Assembly (NCBI GenBank): GCA_002163085.1
Contig: MAAJ01000013.1
Location: 1-64,000 of the forward strand
Reading direction: 5' to 3'
Length of the DNA: 64,000 nt
Source: Methylophaga sp. 42_25_T18
GTDB lineage: Bacteria; Pseudomonadota; Gammaproteobacteria; Nitrosococcales; Methylophagaceae
Part shown: positions 1 to 8,741 of the stretch, in pieces
How positions within the stretch are numbered: position 1 is the first letter of the stretch
How the letters are laid out: every line of letters starts with the position of its first letter
Made by a program: the position numbers and the translations under genes
The notes under the pieces: generated by a model
The model's database searches: none
What the model saw: only the letters and a program-made list of their open reading frames with translations
Told to the model about the DNA's origin: nothing

Positions 1-1167
1 GTTGGGAAACTCAGAAGTTACCTGTCGAATATCATTGATTCAATGCCGTCAATTATTATCGGCGTTAATATTGAGGGTACGGTCACCCAATGGAACAATG
101 GTGCTGAGCAGGCGATGGGGTTAACCACTCCCGAGGCAGTAGGACACCCATTGAAGGAAGTGTTTCCCCGTTTAGCGGCAGAAATGCCAAAAGTGAAAGA
201 GGCGATCAACTCTCGTCAGCAACAAAGCGATAAAAAACGCAGCTATTTTAATAATGGCGTACAGATTTACGAAGATGTCGTTATCTATCCTCTGATTACT
301 AATGGAGTCGAAGGTGCAGTGCTTCGTGTGGATGATGTGACAGAGCAAGTTCGGCTAGAAGAGATGATGATTCAATCAGAGAAAATGCTTTCTGTTGGTG
401 GGCTTGCAGCAGGCATGGCGCATGAAATTAATAATCCACTTGCCGGTATGATGCAAACCACCCATGTCATGATTAATCGACTCACCAATAAAAAAGTTGA
501 GGCCAACAATACAGCTGCGGAGTCAGCGGGTATCTCTATGGAGGCAATTTATGACTTTATGGAACAGCGCGGCATTATTCGCATGCTGAATGCGCTTAAT
601 GACTCGGGTGAACGCGTTGCTGGCATTGTGGATAATATGCTCAGTTTTTCACGCAAAAGTGACGATACTTTTTCCACACATGATATTCATGATCTGATCG
701 ATAAATCGATAGAACTTTCTTCGACTGACTATGATTTAAAAAAACAGTATGACTTTAAATCTATTGTTATTTCAAAATATTATGAAGACGATGTGCCATT
801 AATTGCTTGTGATGGCGGCAAGATACAGCAAGTTTTATTAAACCTATTGCGAAATGGTGCTCAAGCGATGCAAGAAGCTGGGGTGGAACAGCCAGAGTTT
901 GGTTTACACACTTATTATGATGCCGAACAGGATAAAGTTTGCATTAAAATTAAAGATAATGGACCCGGCATGAATGAAGAGACTTGTAAGCGAATATTTG
1001 AACCGTTTTTCACCACTAAGCCGGTAGGCGTGGGCACAGGGCTGGGACTCAGTGTTTCATATTTTATTATCACTGAAAATCATGGTGGCGAAATGACGGT
1101 GGAGTCTGAGCTGGGTGTGGGCACCACATTTATGATTTCTCTACCGATGAGTGTTGTATCACAGTAA
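1..1167 (+). CDS. PAS-domain sensor histidine kinase (5' end outside window)
   Basis: The reading frame is open from base 1, so the gene starts upstream of the window; the first internal ATG is at 43 but the PAS-like sequence (LRSYLSNIIDSMPS) already runs through it. The visible 388 residues hold the end of a PAS domain, then an H-box with the phospho-acceptor His in GMAHEINNPLAG (codon at 421-423), an N-box around LLNLLRNGAQAM, and the ATP-lid motifs DNGPGM and GTGLGLS near the C-terminus. This is an orthodox HisKA/HATPase kinase of the NtrB-like subgroup that autophosphorylates and passes the phosphate to a response regulator. The receiver protein starting at 1261 is the obvious partner. 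The ligand cannot be told, because the sensory N-terminus is missing. Confidence 0.9.
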   Translation, partial: VGKLRSYLSNIIDSMPSIIIGVNIEGTVTQWNNGAEQAMGLTTPEAVGHPLKEVFPRLAAEMPKVKEAINSRQQQSDKKRSYFNNGVQIYEDVVIYPLITNGVEGAVLRVDDVTEQVRLEEMMIQSEKMLSVGGLAAGMAHEINNPLAGMMQTTHVMINRLTNKKVEANNTAAESAGISMEAIYDFMEQRGIIRMLNALNDSGERVAGIVDNMLSFSRKSDDTFSTHDIHDLIDKSIELSSTDYDLKKQYDFKSIVISKYYEDDVPLIACDGGKIQQVLLNLLRNGAQAMQEAGVEQPEFGLHTYYDAEQDKVCIKIKDNGPGMNEETCKRIFEPFFTTKPVGVGTGLGLSVSYFIITENHGGEMTVESELGVGTTFMISLPMSVVSQ

Positions 1168-1260
1168 GCGGGCTAACAAAGCGATATCGTTATGCTTTTT
1201 GTGGCCGAGAATAAGGGATTAATGAGCTGCTTACTTTTTTACTGAATGTAGGAGTCCTTT

Positions 1261-1635
1261 GTGAAAACCTTATTAGTACTAGATGATGAGTATGCTGTAA
1301 GACAGAGTTTTGTTGATTACTTTGAGGATCAGTTGTGGCATGTTGTACAGGCCGAAACAGCTGAACAAGCGTTGACCATGTTGGAGACAGTGCAACCCGC
1401 GGCGGCATTAGTTGATATCCGGCTACCAGGAATAGATGGCAATACGTTTATTCGTAAAATGATAGGTCAGAAAGTGAACATGGCCTTTATTATTTGTTCG
1501 GGTTCGCCATCGTATCGTGTGCCAGATGATTTGCAACAACATAAGAATGTATCGGATACCTTTTTTAGGAAGCCTGTAGCGAATTTTGACGCACTCGAAC
1601 AAGATGTATTACAAGCAATAGAAATGACTAGTTAA
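1261..1635 (+). CDS. Single-domain response regulator (receiver only)
   Basis: The product is 124 residues from a GTG start at 1261, preceded by AGGAG (spacing about 7). It is a lone CheY-like receiver domain: acidic pocket D8/D9, phospho-acceptor D52 in LVDIRLPGIDG, and the conserved Lys in FFRKPV. No output domain follows, so it probably works by protein-protein contact or as a phosphate sink. It lies 93 bp downstream of the histidine kinase in the same direction and is its likely partner. The effector is unknown. Function as a receiver is well supported; the pathway is not. Confidence 0.88.
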   Translation: MKTLLVLDDEYAVRQSFVDYFEDQLWHVVQAETAEQALTMLETVQPAAALVDIRLPGIDGNTFIRKMIGQKVNMAFIICSGSPSYRVPDDLQQHKNVSDTFFRKPVANFDALEQDVLQAIEMTS

Positions 1636-1645
1636 TGAGCAAAGT

Positions 1646-2668
1646 TTAATCTGAACTTCGCCGTCTCATATCGGTAGTTGAATCCGATTGGCGAAGTTCC
1701 TTAGTGATAAATGGATCGGCATAAATATTTTTCATGTCTGCTCCATTTAAGTAGGCTTGTTTTTTTGCTGATTTAACCATTGCCGGTGAACCACATAGGT
1801 AGACACAATAGTTTTTCAAATCCTTGTTTTGACTAAAGGCTAAGTCAGATGCACGACCATGAAAAAAACGATTATCGGTTGCAGGTTCAATAGCTGATAC
1901 ACATGGAAAATATGCCAAGTTTTCATATTGCTCAGCCATAGCTTGTAATTCATTATCAAGATACAGGTCTTGGTGGTCTCGGTCTCCGTGATAGAGTTGG
2001 ATAGTACCTTGATGACCATGAGCCAGCGCATCGCGTATTATACCTATCAGCGGGGCTAGGCCGGTTCCTGTTGCAATCATAACGATATCTCGCTCGACAT
2101 GGTGAGTTAGATAAAAGCAGTCACCATATGCACCCTGAATCTCGACAGTATCTCCCTGTTTAATATCGTCACAAAGCCAATGACTAACCTCACCATTGGA
2201 CATTCGTTTGATGTGTAATTCAATATAATCATCATAGCTTGGCAGGCTGGCTAGTGAATAACTGCGGATCTGACCATTTGGCATGCGTATATTGATGTAT
2301 TGACCAGCACGATAATAGAGATCAATGGCTGAATGTAACTTTAACTGACATACAGTATCGGAAAGCATATTTTTCTCGATAACAATGGCATCAGCAAAAA
2401 TGTCATATTCGTCAGCATGTTTGACAGTGATGGCGTCCGTTGGCTTGCACTGACAGGCAAGAATATATCCTTGTGCGATCAATGTATCTCTTAGACCAAG
2501 GTTAGCCGGACAGGGCTGCTTTATTGAATCACTGACCATGATACAACAGTGACATACGCCAGCATTACATGAATAGGGAATATTAATTTGATGACGAAGC
2601 AGAGTATCTAAGACGGATTCATCCGCCTTAGATACATACTGCTCGCCTTGATAAGTGATTACAGGCAA
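1646..2668 (-). CDS. Ferredoxin-type NAD(P)H:FAD oxidoreductase, probable globin reductase
   Basis: The product is 340 residues. An N-terminal plant-type [2Fe-2S] ferredoxin domain carries the cluster ligands C34, C39, C42 and C72 (CX4CX2CX29C). It is followed by an FAD-binding domain with RSYS (135-138) and an NAD(P)-binding domain with GTGLAP (201-206) and a YLCGSP motif near the end. This is the layout of the electron-transfer components of methane/phenol monooxygenases and CDP-glucoseen reductases. It begins 14 bp after the truncated haemoglobin gene and is clearly co-transcribed with it, so the likely job is to reduce the haem iron, completing an NO dioxygenase-like pair. The family assignment is firm; the partner is inferred from context. 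Confidence 0.85.
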   Translation of the reverse strand: MPVITYQGEQYVSKADESVLDTLLRHQINIPYSCNAGVCHCCIMVSDSIKQPCPANLGLRDTLIAQGYILACQCKPTDAITVKHADEYDIFADAIVIEKNMLSDTVCQLKLHSAIDLYYRAGQYINIRMPNGQIRSYSLASLPSYDDYIELHIKRMSNGEVSHWLCDDIKQGDTVEIQGAYGDCFYLTHHVERDIVMIATGTGLAPLIGIIRDALAHGHQGTIQLYHGDRDHQDLYLDNELQAMAEQYENLAYFPCVSAIEPATDNRFFHGRASDLAFSQNKDLKNYCVYLCGSPAMVKSAKKQAYLNGADMKNIYADPFITKELRQSDSTTDMRRRSSD

Positions 2669-2682
2669 ATCAAAACGTCAAT

Positions 2683-3051
2683 TTAGCGGTTTAATACATC
2701 ATCAATAGTGCCAACCGCAACATTCATGATTGCCAATGTTAGATTGCTAGGAACATTAAGCTCTTCAAGGGTCGCCTGTAAATGACCTGCAACGCTCATA
2801 AAGTGATCTTCGTTTAGACCTTGTTCGACTAGAGGAGCATGAGCGGTTCTTAGATCTCTGCCGGTGTAGTCATTAGGGCCGCCCATTACCATAGTTAAGA
2901 AGGCTTTTTGTTTGTCGCGTTGGGCGTCCATATCGGTACTATCGAAAAAGGAGGAAATGGAATCATCCGTTAATACTTTCCGATAAAAGATGTCGACAGC
3001 AGCATCAACAGCAGCGGCACCACCAATTTGGCTATAAATAGAATCTGACAT
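2683..3051 (-). CDS. glbN: Group I truncated haemoglobin
   Basis: The product is 122 residues, typical for the TrHbI family (2-on-2 globin). The start has the family signature IYSQIGG, the B10 tyrosine is in IFYRKV (Y23), and GRDLRTAHAPL supplies the proximal haem-binding His (H71). Proteins of this group bind O2 and NO and often act in NO detoxification or oxygen chemistry. The gene is first in a two-gene unit with the ferredoxin-type reductase downstream, which would supply electrons. The upstream start is preceded by AAGGAG on the minus strand. No regulatory site was recognised in the roughly 200 bp upstream. Confidence 0.9.
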   Translation of the reverse strand: MSDSIYSQIGGAAAVDAAVDIFYRKVLTDDSISSFFDSTDMDAQRDKQKAFLTMVMGGPNDYTGRDLRTAHAPLVEQGLNEDHFMSVAGHLQATLEELNVPSNLTLAIMNVAVGTIDDVLNR

Positions 3052-3252
3052 TTTGAACTCCTTTGAGAAAATGAATTAGAGAATCTATGTACAAACTTGG
3101 CTTAAGTTAAGTGGTCATCAAAACCAGACTTAAAATTAAATATACAACAATTGAGTTGTATTGCCAGTAAAATTTATGGCGTCATGAATGACGGAGATAA
3201 CCGATACGGCTAGGAGTAGCCCGATAACAATTATTGACCATAAATTTCAGTC

Positions 3253-3288
3253 AAAAAAAAACAGCTATCAAATTAATGATAACTGTTT
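3253..3288 (-). terminator. Rho-independent terminator of first tRNA-Arg
   Basis: On the minus strand a stem AACAGTTATCA / TGATAGCTGTT with a short AT loop is followed by a run of eight or nine T. It lies 18 bp past the CCA end of the tRNA-Arg. The same hairpin and T-run occur again at 3714-3750 behind the second copy. Confidence 0.85.
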
Positions 3289-3305
3289 GTTTTATACCAA
3301 ATTAA

Positions 3306-3382
3306 TGGTGCGCCCGGCACGATTCGAACGTGCGACCGCCTGGTTCGTAGCCAGGTACTCTATCCAGCTGAGCTACGGGCGC
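3306..3382 (-). tRNA. tRNA-Arg(ACG), copy 1
   Basis: This is a 77-nt cloverleaf on the minus strand. The acceptor stem GCGCCCG pairs with CGGGCGC, the anticodon loop is CTACGAA, the T-arm contains GTTCGAATC, and the CCA is encoded. The anticodon ACG (inosine-modified by TadA) reads CGU, CGC and CGA. The whole gene is duplicated at 3769-3845. tRNA-Ser(GCT) and tRNA-Arg(ACG) next to csrA is the same order as serV-argV in Escherichia coli. Confidence 0.97.
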
Positions 3383-3395
3383 TTCAAGGCGACAA

Positions 3396-3424
3396 ATTAT
3401 ACGGTCAAAGCTATGTAGCATCAA
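3396..3424 (-). promoter_or_regulatory. Sigma-70 promoter of tRNA-Arg copy 1
   Basis: On the minus strand TTGATG (3424-3419) and a perfect TATAAT (3401-3396) are separated by exactly 17 bp. The -10 lies 13 bp before the first base of the tRNA. Copy 1 can therefore be transcribed independently of the tRNA-Ser/tRNA-Arg pair upstream. Confidence 0.8.
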
Positions 3425-3713
3425 GCTTTTATTAAACTAAAATTATATGAGTATTAATAGTGGTGCTTTTGTTGTGATACTACTGCGTTGTTGAGCAATA
3501 TTTTGCCGAAGCTGAGATTAATCAACTGAAATGACTGACCGGTCTATCGACGCAAACCATAATTGATACACCCTCTGTATGAGTGGGGGGAGTGAAGAGC
3601 GAATAGTCACCGATGAGTGATGAGCTGCTCGGCCTTGATATAAAGAGCTTTCAGATTGTTTGCAGATAAAAATGAATAATCTATGGGATAAGTTGATCGC
3701 TATGGGGAAAAGA
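3425..3713. other. Spacer between the two tRNA-Arg copies, no gene seen
   Basis: About 290 bp lie between the promoter of copy 1 and the terminator of copy 2. Open frames here run into tRNA or terminator sequence and have no ribosome binding site, so I see no coding gene. No further tRNA or hairpin was recognised. Confidence 0.5.
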
Positions 3714-3750
3714 CAAAAAAAAACAGCTATCAAATTAATGATAACTGTTT
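3714..3750 (-). terminator. Rho-independent terminator of second tRNA-Arg
   Basis: This has the same stem-loop and nine-base T-run as the terminator at 3253-3288, placed 19 bp after the CCA of the second tRNA-Arg. The near-identity of tRNA plus terminator shows that a unit of about 130 bp was duplicated. Confidence 0.85.
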
Positions 3751-3768
3751 GTTTTTATACCAAATCAA

Positions 3769-3845
3769 TGGTGCGCCCGGCACGATTCGAACGTGCGACC
3801 GCCTGGTTCGTAGCCAGGTACTCTATCCAGCTGAGCTACGGGCGC
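3769..3845 (-). tRNA. tRNA-Arg(ACG), copy 2
   Basis: The sequence is identical to the copy at 3306-3382 over all 77 nt, with anticodon ACG and encoded CCA. It lies 49 bp downstream of tRNA-Ser(GCT) with no obvious promoter in between, so it is probably co-transcribed with that tRNA. Confidence 0.97.
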
Positions 3846-3894
3846 TTTAATCAATCAACTTTTACTCTTTGTGGGAGTCAGTCATTTTAATCAA

Positions 3895-3984
3895 TGGCGG
3901 AGAGCGAGGGATTCGAACCCTCGATAGGGATTAACCTATACGCCCTTAGCAGGGGCGCGCCTTCAGCCACTCGGCCAGCTCTCC
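3895..3984 (-). tRNA. tRNA-Ser(GCT)
   Basis: This is a 90-nt class II tRNA on the minus strand. The acceptor GGAGAGC pairs with GCTCTCC, the anticodon loop is CTGCTAA (anticodon GCT, codons AGU/AGC), there is a long variable arm, the T-loop is GTTCGAATC and CCA is encoded. It sits between csrA and tRNA-Arg, the serV position of enteric bacteria. Confidence 0.97.
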
Positions 3985-3998
3985 GTTTCAAGCCGACC

Positions 3999-4004
3999 AT
4001 TATA
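3999..4004 (-). promoter_or_regulatory. Probable -10 box for the tRNA-Ser/tRNA-Arg unit
   Basis: A perfect TATAAT on the minus strand ends 14 bp before the first base of tRNA-Ser, in the 58-bp gap behind csrA. No good -35 hexamer is visible at 16-18 bp, so only the -10 element is claimed. Confidence 0.5.
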
Positions 4005-4042
4005 TCAGGGTTGAATTAATTATCTAGTAAAAATCTAAAAAA

Positions 4043-4228
4043 TTATCCCGCGTTTGACTGATCTTTTTCAGCCTGGATACGATCGTAGATTTCTTCACGA
4101 TGAACTGAGATTTCTTTCGGTGCATCAACACCAATTCTGACCTGGTTCCCTTTAACACCGAGAACATTTACGACAACATCATCACCAATGATTAGTGATT
4201 CACCTACGCGACGTGTAAGTATTAACAT
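4043..4228 (-). CDS. csrA: Carbon storage regulator CsrA/RsmA
   Basis: The product is 61 residues with the full family sequence: [17 protein letters not shown] at the start, [17 protein letters not shown] in the middle, and [12 protein letters not shown] with the RNA-contacting Arg (R44 region). CsrA dimers bind GGA motifs in mRNA leaders and block or stabilise translation, controlling carbon flow, motility and biofilm. AAGGAG lies 7 bp before the ATG. It has its own gap of about 237 bp from lysC, so a separate promoter is likely. The order recA-recX-alaS-(lysC)-csrA-tRNA is the standard one of gammaproteobacteria. Confidence 0.98.
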   Translation of the reverse strand: MLILTRRVGESLIIGDDVVVNVLGVKGNQVRIGVDAPKEISVHREEIYDRIQAEKDQSNAG

Positions 4229-4420
4229 GATTTTCTCCTTACTCTATATTGCTCTTATATGGCTCGAGGAGAAAAGAGAACTTTCGACTCCCTTCATTCG
4301 TTAAGAGTGACCTCGTGCCTAAAACACTTCCTGTTAGAATTTGAACTCCCTCTCGTTGTGTCAACTTACATAGTTCTTTACTACAATTTAAGCTTAATAA
4401 CACACTTTGTTACATATTCT

Positions 4421-4439
4421 AGCAGGAAATTTTCCTGCT
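4421..4439. repeat. Perfect inverted repeat between lysC and csrA
   Basis: Arms AGCAGGAAA and TTTCCTGCT are separated by one base. It lies about 27 bp downstream of the lysC stop codon and 190 bp upstream of csrA. No T-run follows on the minus strand, so it is not a standard intrinsic terminator. It could be an mRNA 3'-end hairpin for lysC or a regulatory site for csrA. Confidence 0.5.
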
Positions 4440-4465
4440 TTCGAATTAGAAATTAAATTCGCGCA

Positions 4466-5692
4466 CTATTTTGGGTCAAGTTGGTCAAGCTCAAATGCTT
4501 TGTGAAGTGAGCGAACCCCCAGTTCTAAATACTTCTCATCAATAACAACGGATATCTTTATTTCTGATGTTGAAATCATGCTGATGTTGATACTTTCTTG
4601 TGCAAGCGTTTCAAACATCGTACTTGCGATACCTGCGTGTGAACGCATGCCAACACCTACGAGGGATATTTTTGCAATTTTGTCATCGCCAGTTACTTCT
4701 CTTGCGCCTAATTCAGTGGCTGTTTTTTGTAAAACGTTAAGCGCATTGGTGTAATCGTTTCGATGAACGGTGAAGGTGAAATCCGTTGTTGAATCGTGGC
4801 CGGTATTTTGAATGATCATATCCACTTCAATATTTTCAGCGGCTACTGGACCGAGAATTTGCGAAGCGATACCTGGATGATCGGGCACACCCAAGATGGT
4901 TAATTTGGCTTCATCACGGTTAAAAGCGATACCTGAAATAAGAGCTTGTTCCATTTTAGATTCCTCTGCCGTAATTAATGTGCCACCACCTTCTGTGAAT
5001 GAAGACAATACACGTAACGGGACATTATATTTACTGGCAAATTCGACCGACCGAATTTGTAAAATTTTTGCACCTAGGCTGGCCATTTCTAGCATTTCTT
5101 CAAAGGTGATTTGATCGAGTCTTCGTGCTTCTGGAACTACGCGAGGGTCGGTGGTATAAACACCATCAACATCCGTATAAATCTGACATTCTTTTGCTTT
5201 CAATGCTGCTGCAAGTGCGACGGCTGTTGTGTCTGACCCACCTCGACCGAGGGTGGTGATATTGCCATTGTCGTCACAACCTTGGAAGCCAGCGACGACA
5301 ACAATTTTTCCTTTGGCAAGATCGGCATGAATTTTAGCGTCATCAATTTCCATGATGCGTGCTTTGTTATGCGTATTATCGGTTAAGATTCTAACTTGGC
5401 TGCCGGTATATGATGTTGCATGAACACCAAGTTGTTCCAAAGCAAGTGAAAGCAGGGCGATAGTGACTTGCTCACCGGTCGATAGTAAAACATCAAGTTC
5501 TCGGCCGCGGGGATGATCATTGATTTCATTAGCAAGACCAACAAGACGATTGGTTTCACCACTCATGGCAGAAACAACCACCACTAAGTCATGCCCCTGT
5601 TTTTGATGCGCGACTAATTGCTTTGCTACTTCTTGAATACGTTCTACGGTACCAACGGAAGTACCACCATATTTTTGTACGATTAAAGCCAT
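4466..5692 (-). CDS. lysC: Aspartate kinase
   Basis: The product is 408 residues. It phosphorylates L-aspartate with ATP, the first committed step toward lysine, threonine, methionine and diaminopimelate. The N-terminal kinase domain opens with IVQKYGGTSVG (nucleotide binding) and contains GRGGSDTTAVALA. Two ACT domains occupy roughly residues 265-408 (TILGVPDHPG and ISLVGVGMRSHAGIA) and would mediate feedback inhibition by lysine and/or threonine. The length and single-function layout match Pseudomonas-type LysC rather than the fused kinase-dehydrogenases. It starts only 3 bp after alaS ends, so it is in the alaS operon. No lysine riboswitch is possible in that gap. Confidence 0.97.
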   Translation of the reverse strand: MALIVQKYGGTSVGTVERIQEVAKQLVAHQKQGHDLVVVVSAMSGETNRLVGLANEINDHPRGRELDVLLSTGEQVTIALLSLALEQLGVHATSYTGSQVRILTDNTHNKARIMEIDDAKIHADLAKGKIVVVAGFQGCDDNGNITTLGRGGSDTTAVALAAALKAKECQIYTDVDGVYTTDPRVVPEARRLDQITFEEMLEMASLGAKILQIRSVEFASKYNVPLRVLSSFTEGGGTLITAEESKMEQALISGIAFNRDEAKLTILGVPDHPGIASQILGPVAAENIEVDMIIQNTGHDSTTDFTFTVHRNDYTNALNVLQKTATELGAREVTGDDKIAKISLVGVGMRSHAGIASTMFETLAQESINISMISTSEIKISVVIDEKYLELGVRSLHKAFELDQLDPK

Positions 5693-5695
5693 ACT

Positions 5696-8299
5696 TTATT
5701 TTTCCAACTGTGAACTTACCCAGTCTGTGACTGAATTTAATGCTGCTGATAGGTTTTCAGGTTGATTACCACCACCTTGTGCCATATCTGGTCGACCGCC
5801 GCCTTTTCCGCCAACTTGACTTGCCACGTGAGCAACCAAATCGCCGGCGCGTACTTTGTCGGTAATATCTTTAGTCACGCCAGCGATGAGCGTGATTTTT
5901 TCACCGTCAACTGCAGATAATAGTATGGCTGCACTACCTAATTTATTTTTTAACTGATCAACGGTATCGCGCAGGCTTTTTCCATCAGCACCTTCAAGTT
6001 GAGATGCCAATACTTTAATGCCATTAATTTCTTGTGCAGAACTTGCTAAATCACTGCCAGCACTACTGGCCAATTTACTCTTGAGTGCTTCTAGTTCTTT
6101 TTCTAATTGGCGTGAACGCTGGACTAACTGGGCTGTTTTTTCTTCAACATTTTCTGGTTTTGCTTTGATCAGGGCTGAGACATCATTTAAACGTGTTTCA
6201 TTGGTTTCAATGACTTCTAATGCAGTTGCACCAGTGACGGCTTCGATCCGTCTTACTCCAGATGCAATACCGACTTCGGAGATGATCTTTATTAAGCCGA
6301 TGTCACCGGTACGACTAGCATGGGTACCACCACAGAGTTCGGTAGAAAATTCACCCATGCGTAATACCCGTACTTCTTCATCATATTTTTCACCAAATAA
6401 TGCCATAGCACCACTTTCTCGCGCGTCATCTAAGGCCATTAAATTAGTTTCGATTTCATGATTGAATCTAATTTCTTGGTTCACCAAACGTTCGATTTCT
6501 TTAAGTTGCTGTGCATTGACAGGTTCAAAATGGGAGAAGTCAAAACGTAGACGTTGCGCGTTTACTAATGAACCTTTTTGGCCGACATGATCACCTAAAA
6601 TCTGTTGCAAAGCTGCATGTAGTAAGTGAGTAGCAGAGTGATTGAGCGCTGTCGCATCACGGTTAAACTCATCAATATGAGCTGTGACTGTTTCGCCTAC
6701 TTTGAACGATCCATTTTGGCATGTGCCTATATGAGCAAAGGCTTTACCCTGTTTTCGTGTATCACTGACATCAAAATTTGATGTGCCGGTGGATATCTGA
6801 CCAATATCACCTGCTTGACCACCAGACTCAGCATAAAAAGCCGAGTTGTCTAATACGATAATGCCTTGTTGTCCTGCGACCAATTGTTCAACAATCTCTC
6901 CATCAACTAAAATATTACTGATAGTTGCTTGGTTTTGACTTTGCTCATAACCGCAGAACGTTGTTTCGTTATCGATGGTTATCTCTTCAGATAAGCCACC
7001 GGAAAATTGACTCGCTGATCGAGCACGAGTGCGTTGTGCTTCCATCGCCCGTTCGAAGCCTGCAATGTCGATAGTTAAATTTCGTTCACGAGCAATATCA
7101 GCAGTCAGATCAATAGGAAAACCATAGGTGTCGTACAACAGGAACACTGTTTCACCGGGGATTTCTTTATCAGCCATTTCTTCAATAGCTAACTCAAGGA
7201 TTTTTAGACCATTGTCTAAGGTATCTGCAAAACGTACTTCTTCTTGTTTTAAAGAACGTTCGACGATCGCTTGTGCCTTAGGTAATTCTGGAAAAGCTTC
7301 ACCCATTTCAGAAACAAGAGGAGCAACTAGCTTGTGAAAAAATTCGTCTTTTAAACCGAGTTTATGACCGTGTCGAATGGCTCTTCTGATGATACGACGT
7401 AATACATAACCTCGACCTTCATTGGAAGGTTGTACACCATCCGTGATCATAAAGGCACATGAGCGTATATGATCTGCAATGACACGTAATGACGTATTTG
7501 ATGAATCTTTAGTACCTGACAATGCTTGAATTGATTTAATCAGACGTTGGAATAGATCAATATCATAGTTATTATGTACGTCTTGCAATACAGCAGCTAA
7601 ACGCTCCAAGCCCATTCCCGTATCGACAGATGGTTTTGGTAACGGTGTTAATGTACCTTCAGCATCACGGTTATATTGCATGAACACGAGGTTCCAGATT
7701 TCAATATAACGATCACCGTCTTCTTCAGGTGTGCCTGGAGGACCACCTGCCACATCGGTGCCATGGTCATAAAAGATCTCGGAACAAGGACCGCAAGGAC
7801 CGGTATCACCCATAGACCAAAAGTTATCCTTAGCACCAATGCGGGATAAACGACTAGGATCAACTCCCATTTCTTTTAACCAGATCTCAGCTGCTTCATC
7901 ATCTTCATCAAAAACAGTAATCCAAAGTTTTTCTTCAGGTAGTCCTAACGTAACGGTTAAAAACTCCCAAGCATATTGAATCGCTTCGCGTTTAAAGTAG
8001 TCGCCAAAGCTGAAGTTACCTAACATTTCAAAAAACGTATGATGACGTGCGGTATAACCTACATTTTCTAGATCGTTATGTTTACCACCGGCCCGAACGC
8101 AACGCTGACTGGTCACCGCTCGGCTATATTTTCGGACTTCTTGTCCGAGAAATAGCTCCTTGAATTGGACCATGCCCGCATTGGTAAATAACAACGTTGG
8201 ATCGTTGGCAGGCACAAGTGGACTGCTGGATACAATTTCATGGCCCTTACTTGCAAAGAAGTCGAGGAACAATTGTCGGATATCTGAGCTACTTTTCAT
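5696..8299 (-). CDS. alaS: Alanyl-tRNA synthetase
   Basis: The product is 867 residues, close to the usual 875. The class II catalytic domain occupies about 1-450 (start [19 protein letters not shown], with [12 protein letters not shown]). The editing domain carries the zinc-binding motif: [11 protein letters not shown] with the later [10 protein letters not shown]. The C-terminal DHHA1 domain ends with the glycine-rich [16 protein letters not shown]. It charges tRNA-Ala and clears mischarged Ser/Gly. It lies between recX (gap of 1 bp on the upstream side) and lysC (3 bp), a tightly packed operon. Confidence 0.98.
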   Translation of the reverse strand: MKSSSDIRQLFLDFFASKGHEIVSSSPLVPANDPTLLFTNAGMVQFKELFLGQEVRKYSRAVTSQRCVRAGGKHNDLENVGYTARHHTFFEMLGNFSFGDYFKREAIQYAWEFLTVTLGLPEEKLWITVFDEDDEAAEIWLKEMGVDPSRLSRIGAKDNFWSMGDTGPCGPCSEIFYDHGTDVAGGPPGTPEEDGDRYIEIWNLVFMQYNRDAEGTLTPLPKPSVDTGMGLERLAAVLQDVHNNYDIDLFQRLIKSIQALSGTKDSSNTSLRVIADHIRSCAFMITDGVQPSNEGRGYVLRRIIRRAIRHGHKLGLKDEFFHKLVAPLVSEMGEAFPELPKAQAIVERSLKQEEVRFADTLDNGLKILELAIEEMADKEIPGETVFLLYDTYGFPIDLTADIARERNLTIDIAGFERAMEAQRTRARSASQFSGGLSEEITIDNETTFCGYEQSQNQATISNILVDGEIVEQLVAGQQGIIVLDNSAFYAESGGQAGDIGQISTGTSNFDVSDTRKQGKAFAHIGTCQNGSFKVGETVTAHIDEFNRDATALNHSATHLLHAALQQILGDHVGQKGSLVNAQRLRFDFSHFEPVNAQQLKEIERLVNQEIRFNHEIETNLMALDDARESGAMALFGEKYDEEVRVLRMGEFSTELCGGTHASRTGDIGLIKIISEVGIASGVRRIEAVTGATALEVIETNETRLNDVSALIKAKPENVEEKTAQLVQRSRQLEKELEALKSKLASSAGSDLASSAQEINGIKVLASQLEGADGKSLRDTVDQLKNKLGSAAILLSAVDGEKITLIAGVTKDITDKVRAGDLVAHVASQVGGKGGGRPDMAQGGGNQPENLSAALNSVTDWVSSQLEK

Positions 8300-8300
8300 T

Positions 8301-8741
8301 TTATTTAAAATTAAAACTTTCAGTTATTTGTTCATGAGTAAAACCGCGATACTGTAAAAACCGTTGTTGCTTAGCCCGGTCTTGATGTGTATCTGGATAA
8401 TGCTCTCCAAAACGTTTGCATCGCGCGGCGGCGGCAAGCGTAAACCAATCAATGTCAGATTTATCGAGTGTGTCGTTGATTATATCAGCGGCAACACCAC
8501 GCTCCCTTAACTCTAATGTAATCCTTTGGTAGCCAAACCCACGTTGTGATCGGTAACGTAGGTAGTTTTCAGCAAAACGATCATCACTTTGCAACCCAGC
8601 TTCAGTTAACTTTGCAATGACGTTATAAATATCGTCAATATCAAAGTCAGCTTTTAATAATTTATTTTTTAACTCGGTAACACTATGTTCTCGTCGAGCA
8701 AGCAAGTTCATTGCTCGTTCGTTGAGAGACTGCTTTCTCAA
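8301..8741 (-). CDS. recX: Regulatory protein RecX
   Basis: The product is 146 residues with the RecX helical repeats ([19 protein letters not shown] at the start, [19 protein letters not shown] in the middle). RecX binds RecA filaments and restrains their recombinase and coprotease activities. The ATG overlaps the recA stop codon by 4 bp, indicating translational coupling and a fixed RecX:RecA ratio. This is the standard recA-recX arrangement. Confidence 0.95.
   Translation of the reverse strand: MRKQSLNERAMNLLARREHSVTELKNKLLKADFDIDDIYNVIAKLTEAGLQSDDRFAENYLRYRSQRGFGYQRITLELRERGVAADIINDTLDKSDIDWFTLAAAARCKRFGEHYPDTHQDRAKQQRFLQYRGFTHEQITESFNFK

Noticed and set aside
3188..3418. Open frames at 3188-3418 and 3660-3890 sharing a common peptide
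   Set aside because: Both read through the antisense strand of the two identical tRNA-Arg genes; the shared peptide is a tRNA artefact.
4259..4456. Frame between csrA and lysC
   Set aside because: Overlaps the csrA leader, has no ribosome site and contains the inverted repeat.
4229..4465. Lysine riboswitch for lysC
   Set aside because: lysC begins 3 bp after alaS; the gap examined is downstream of lysC, so it cannot be its leader.
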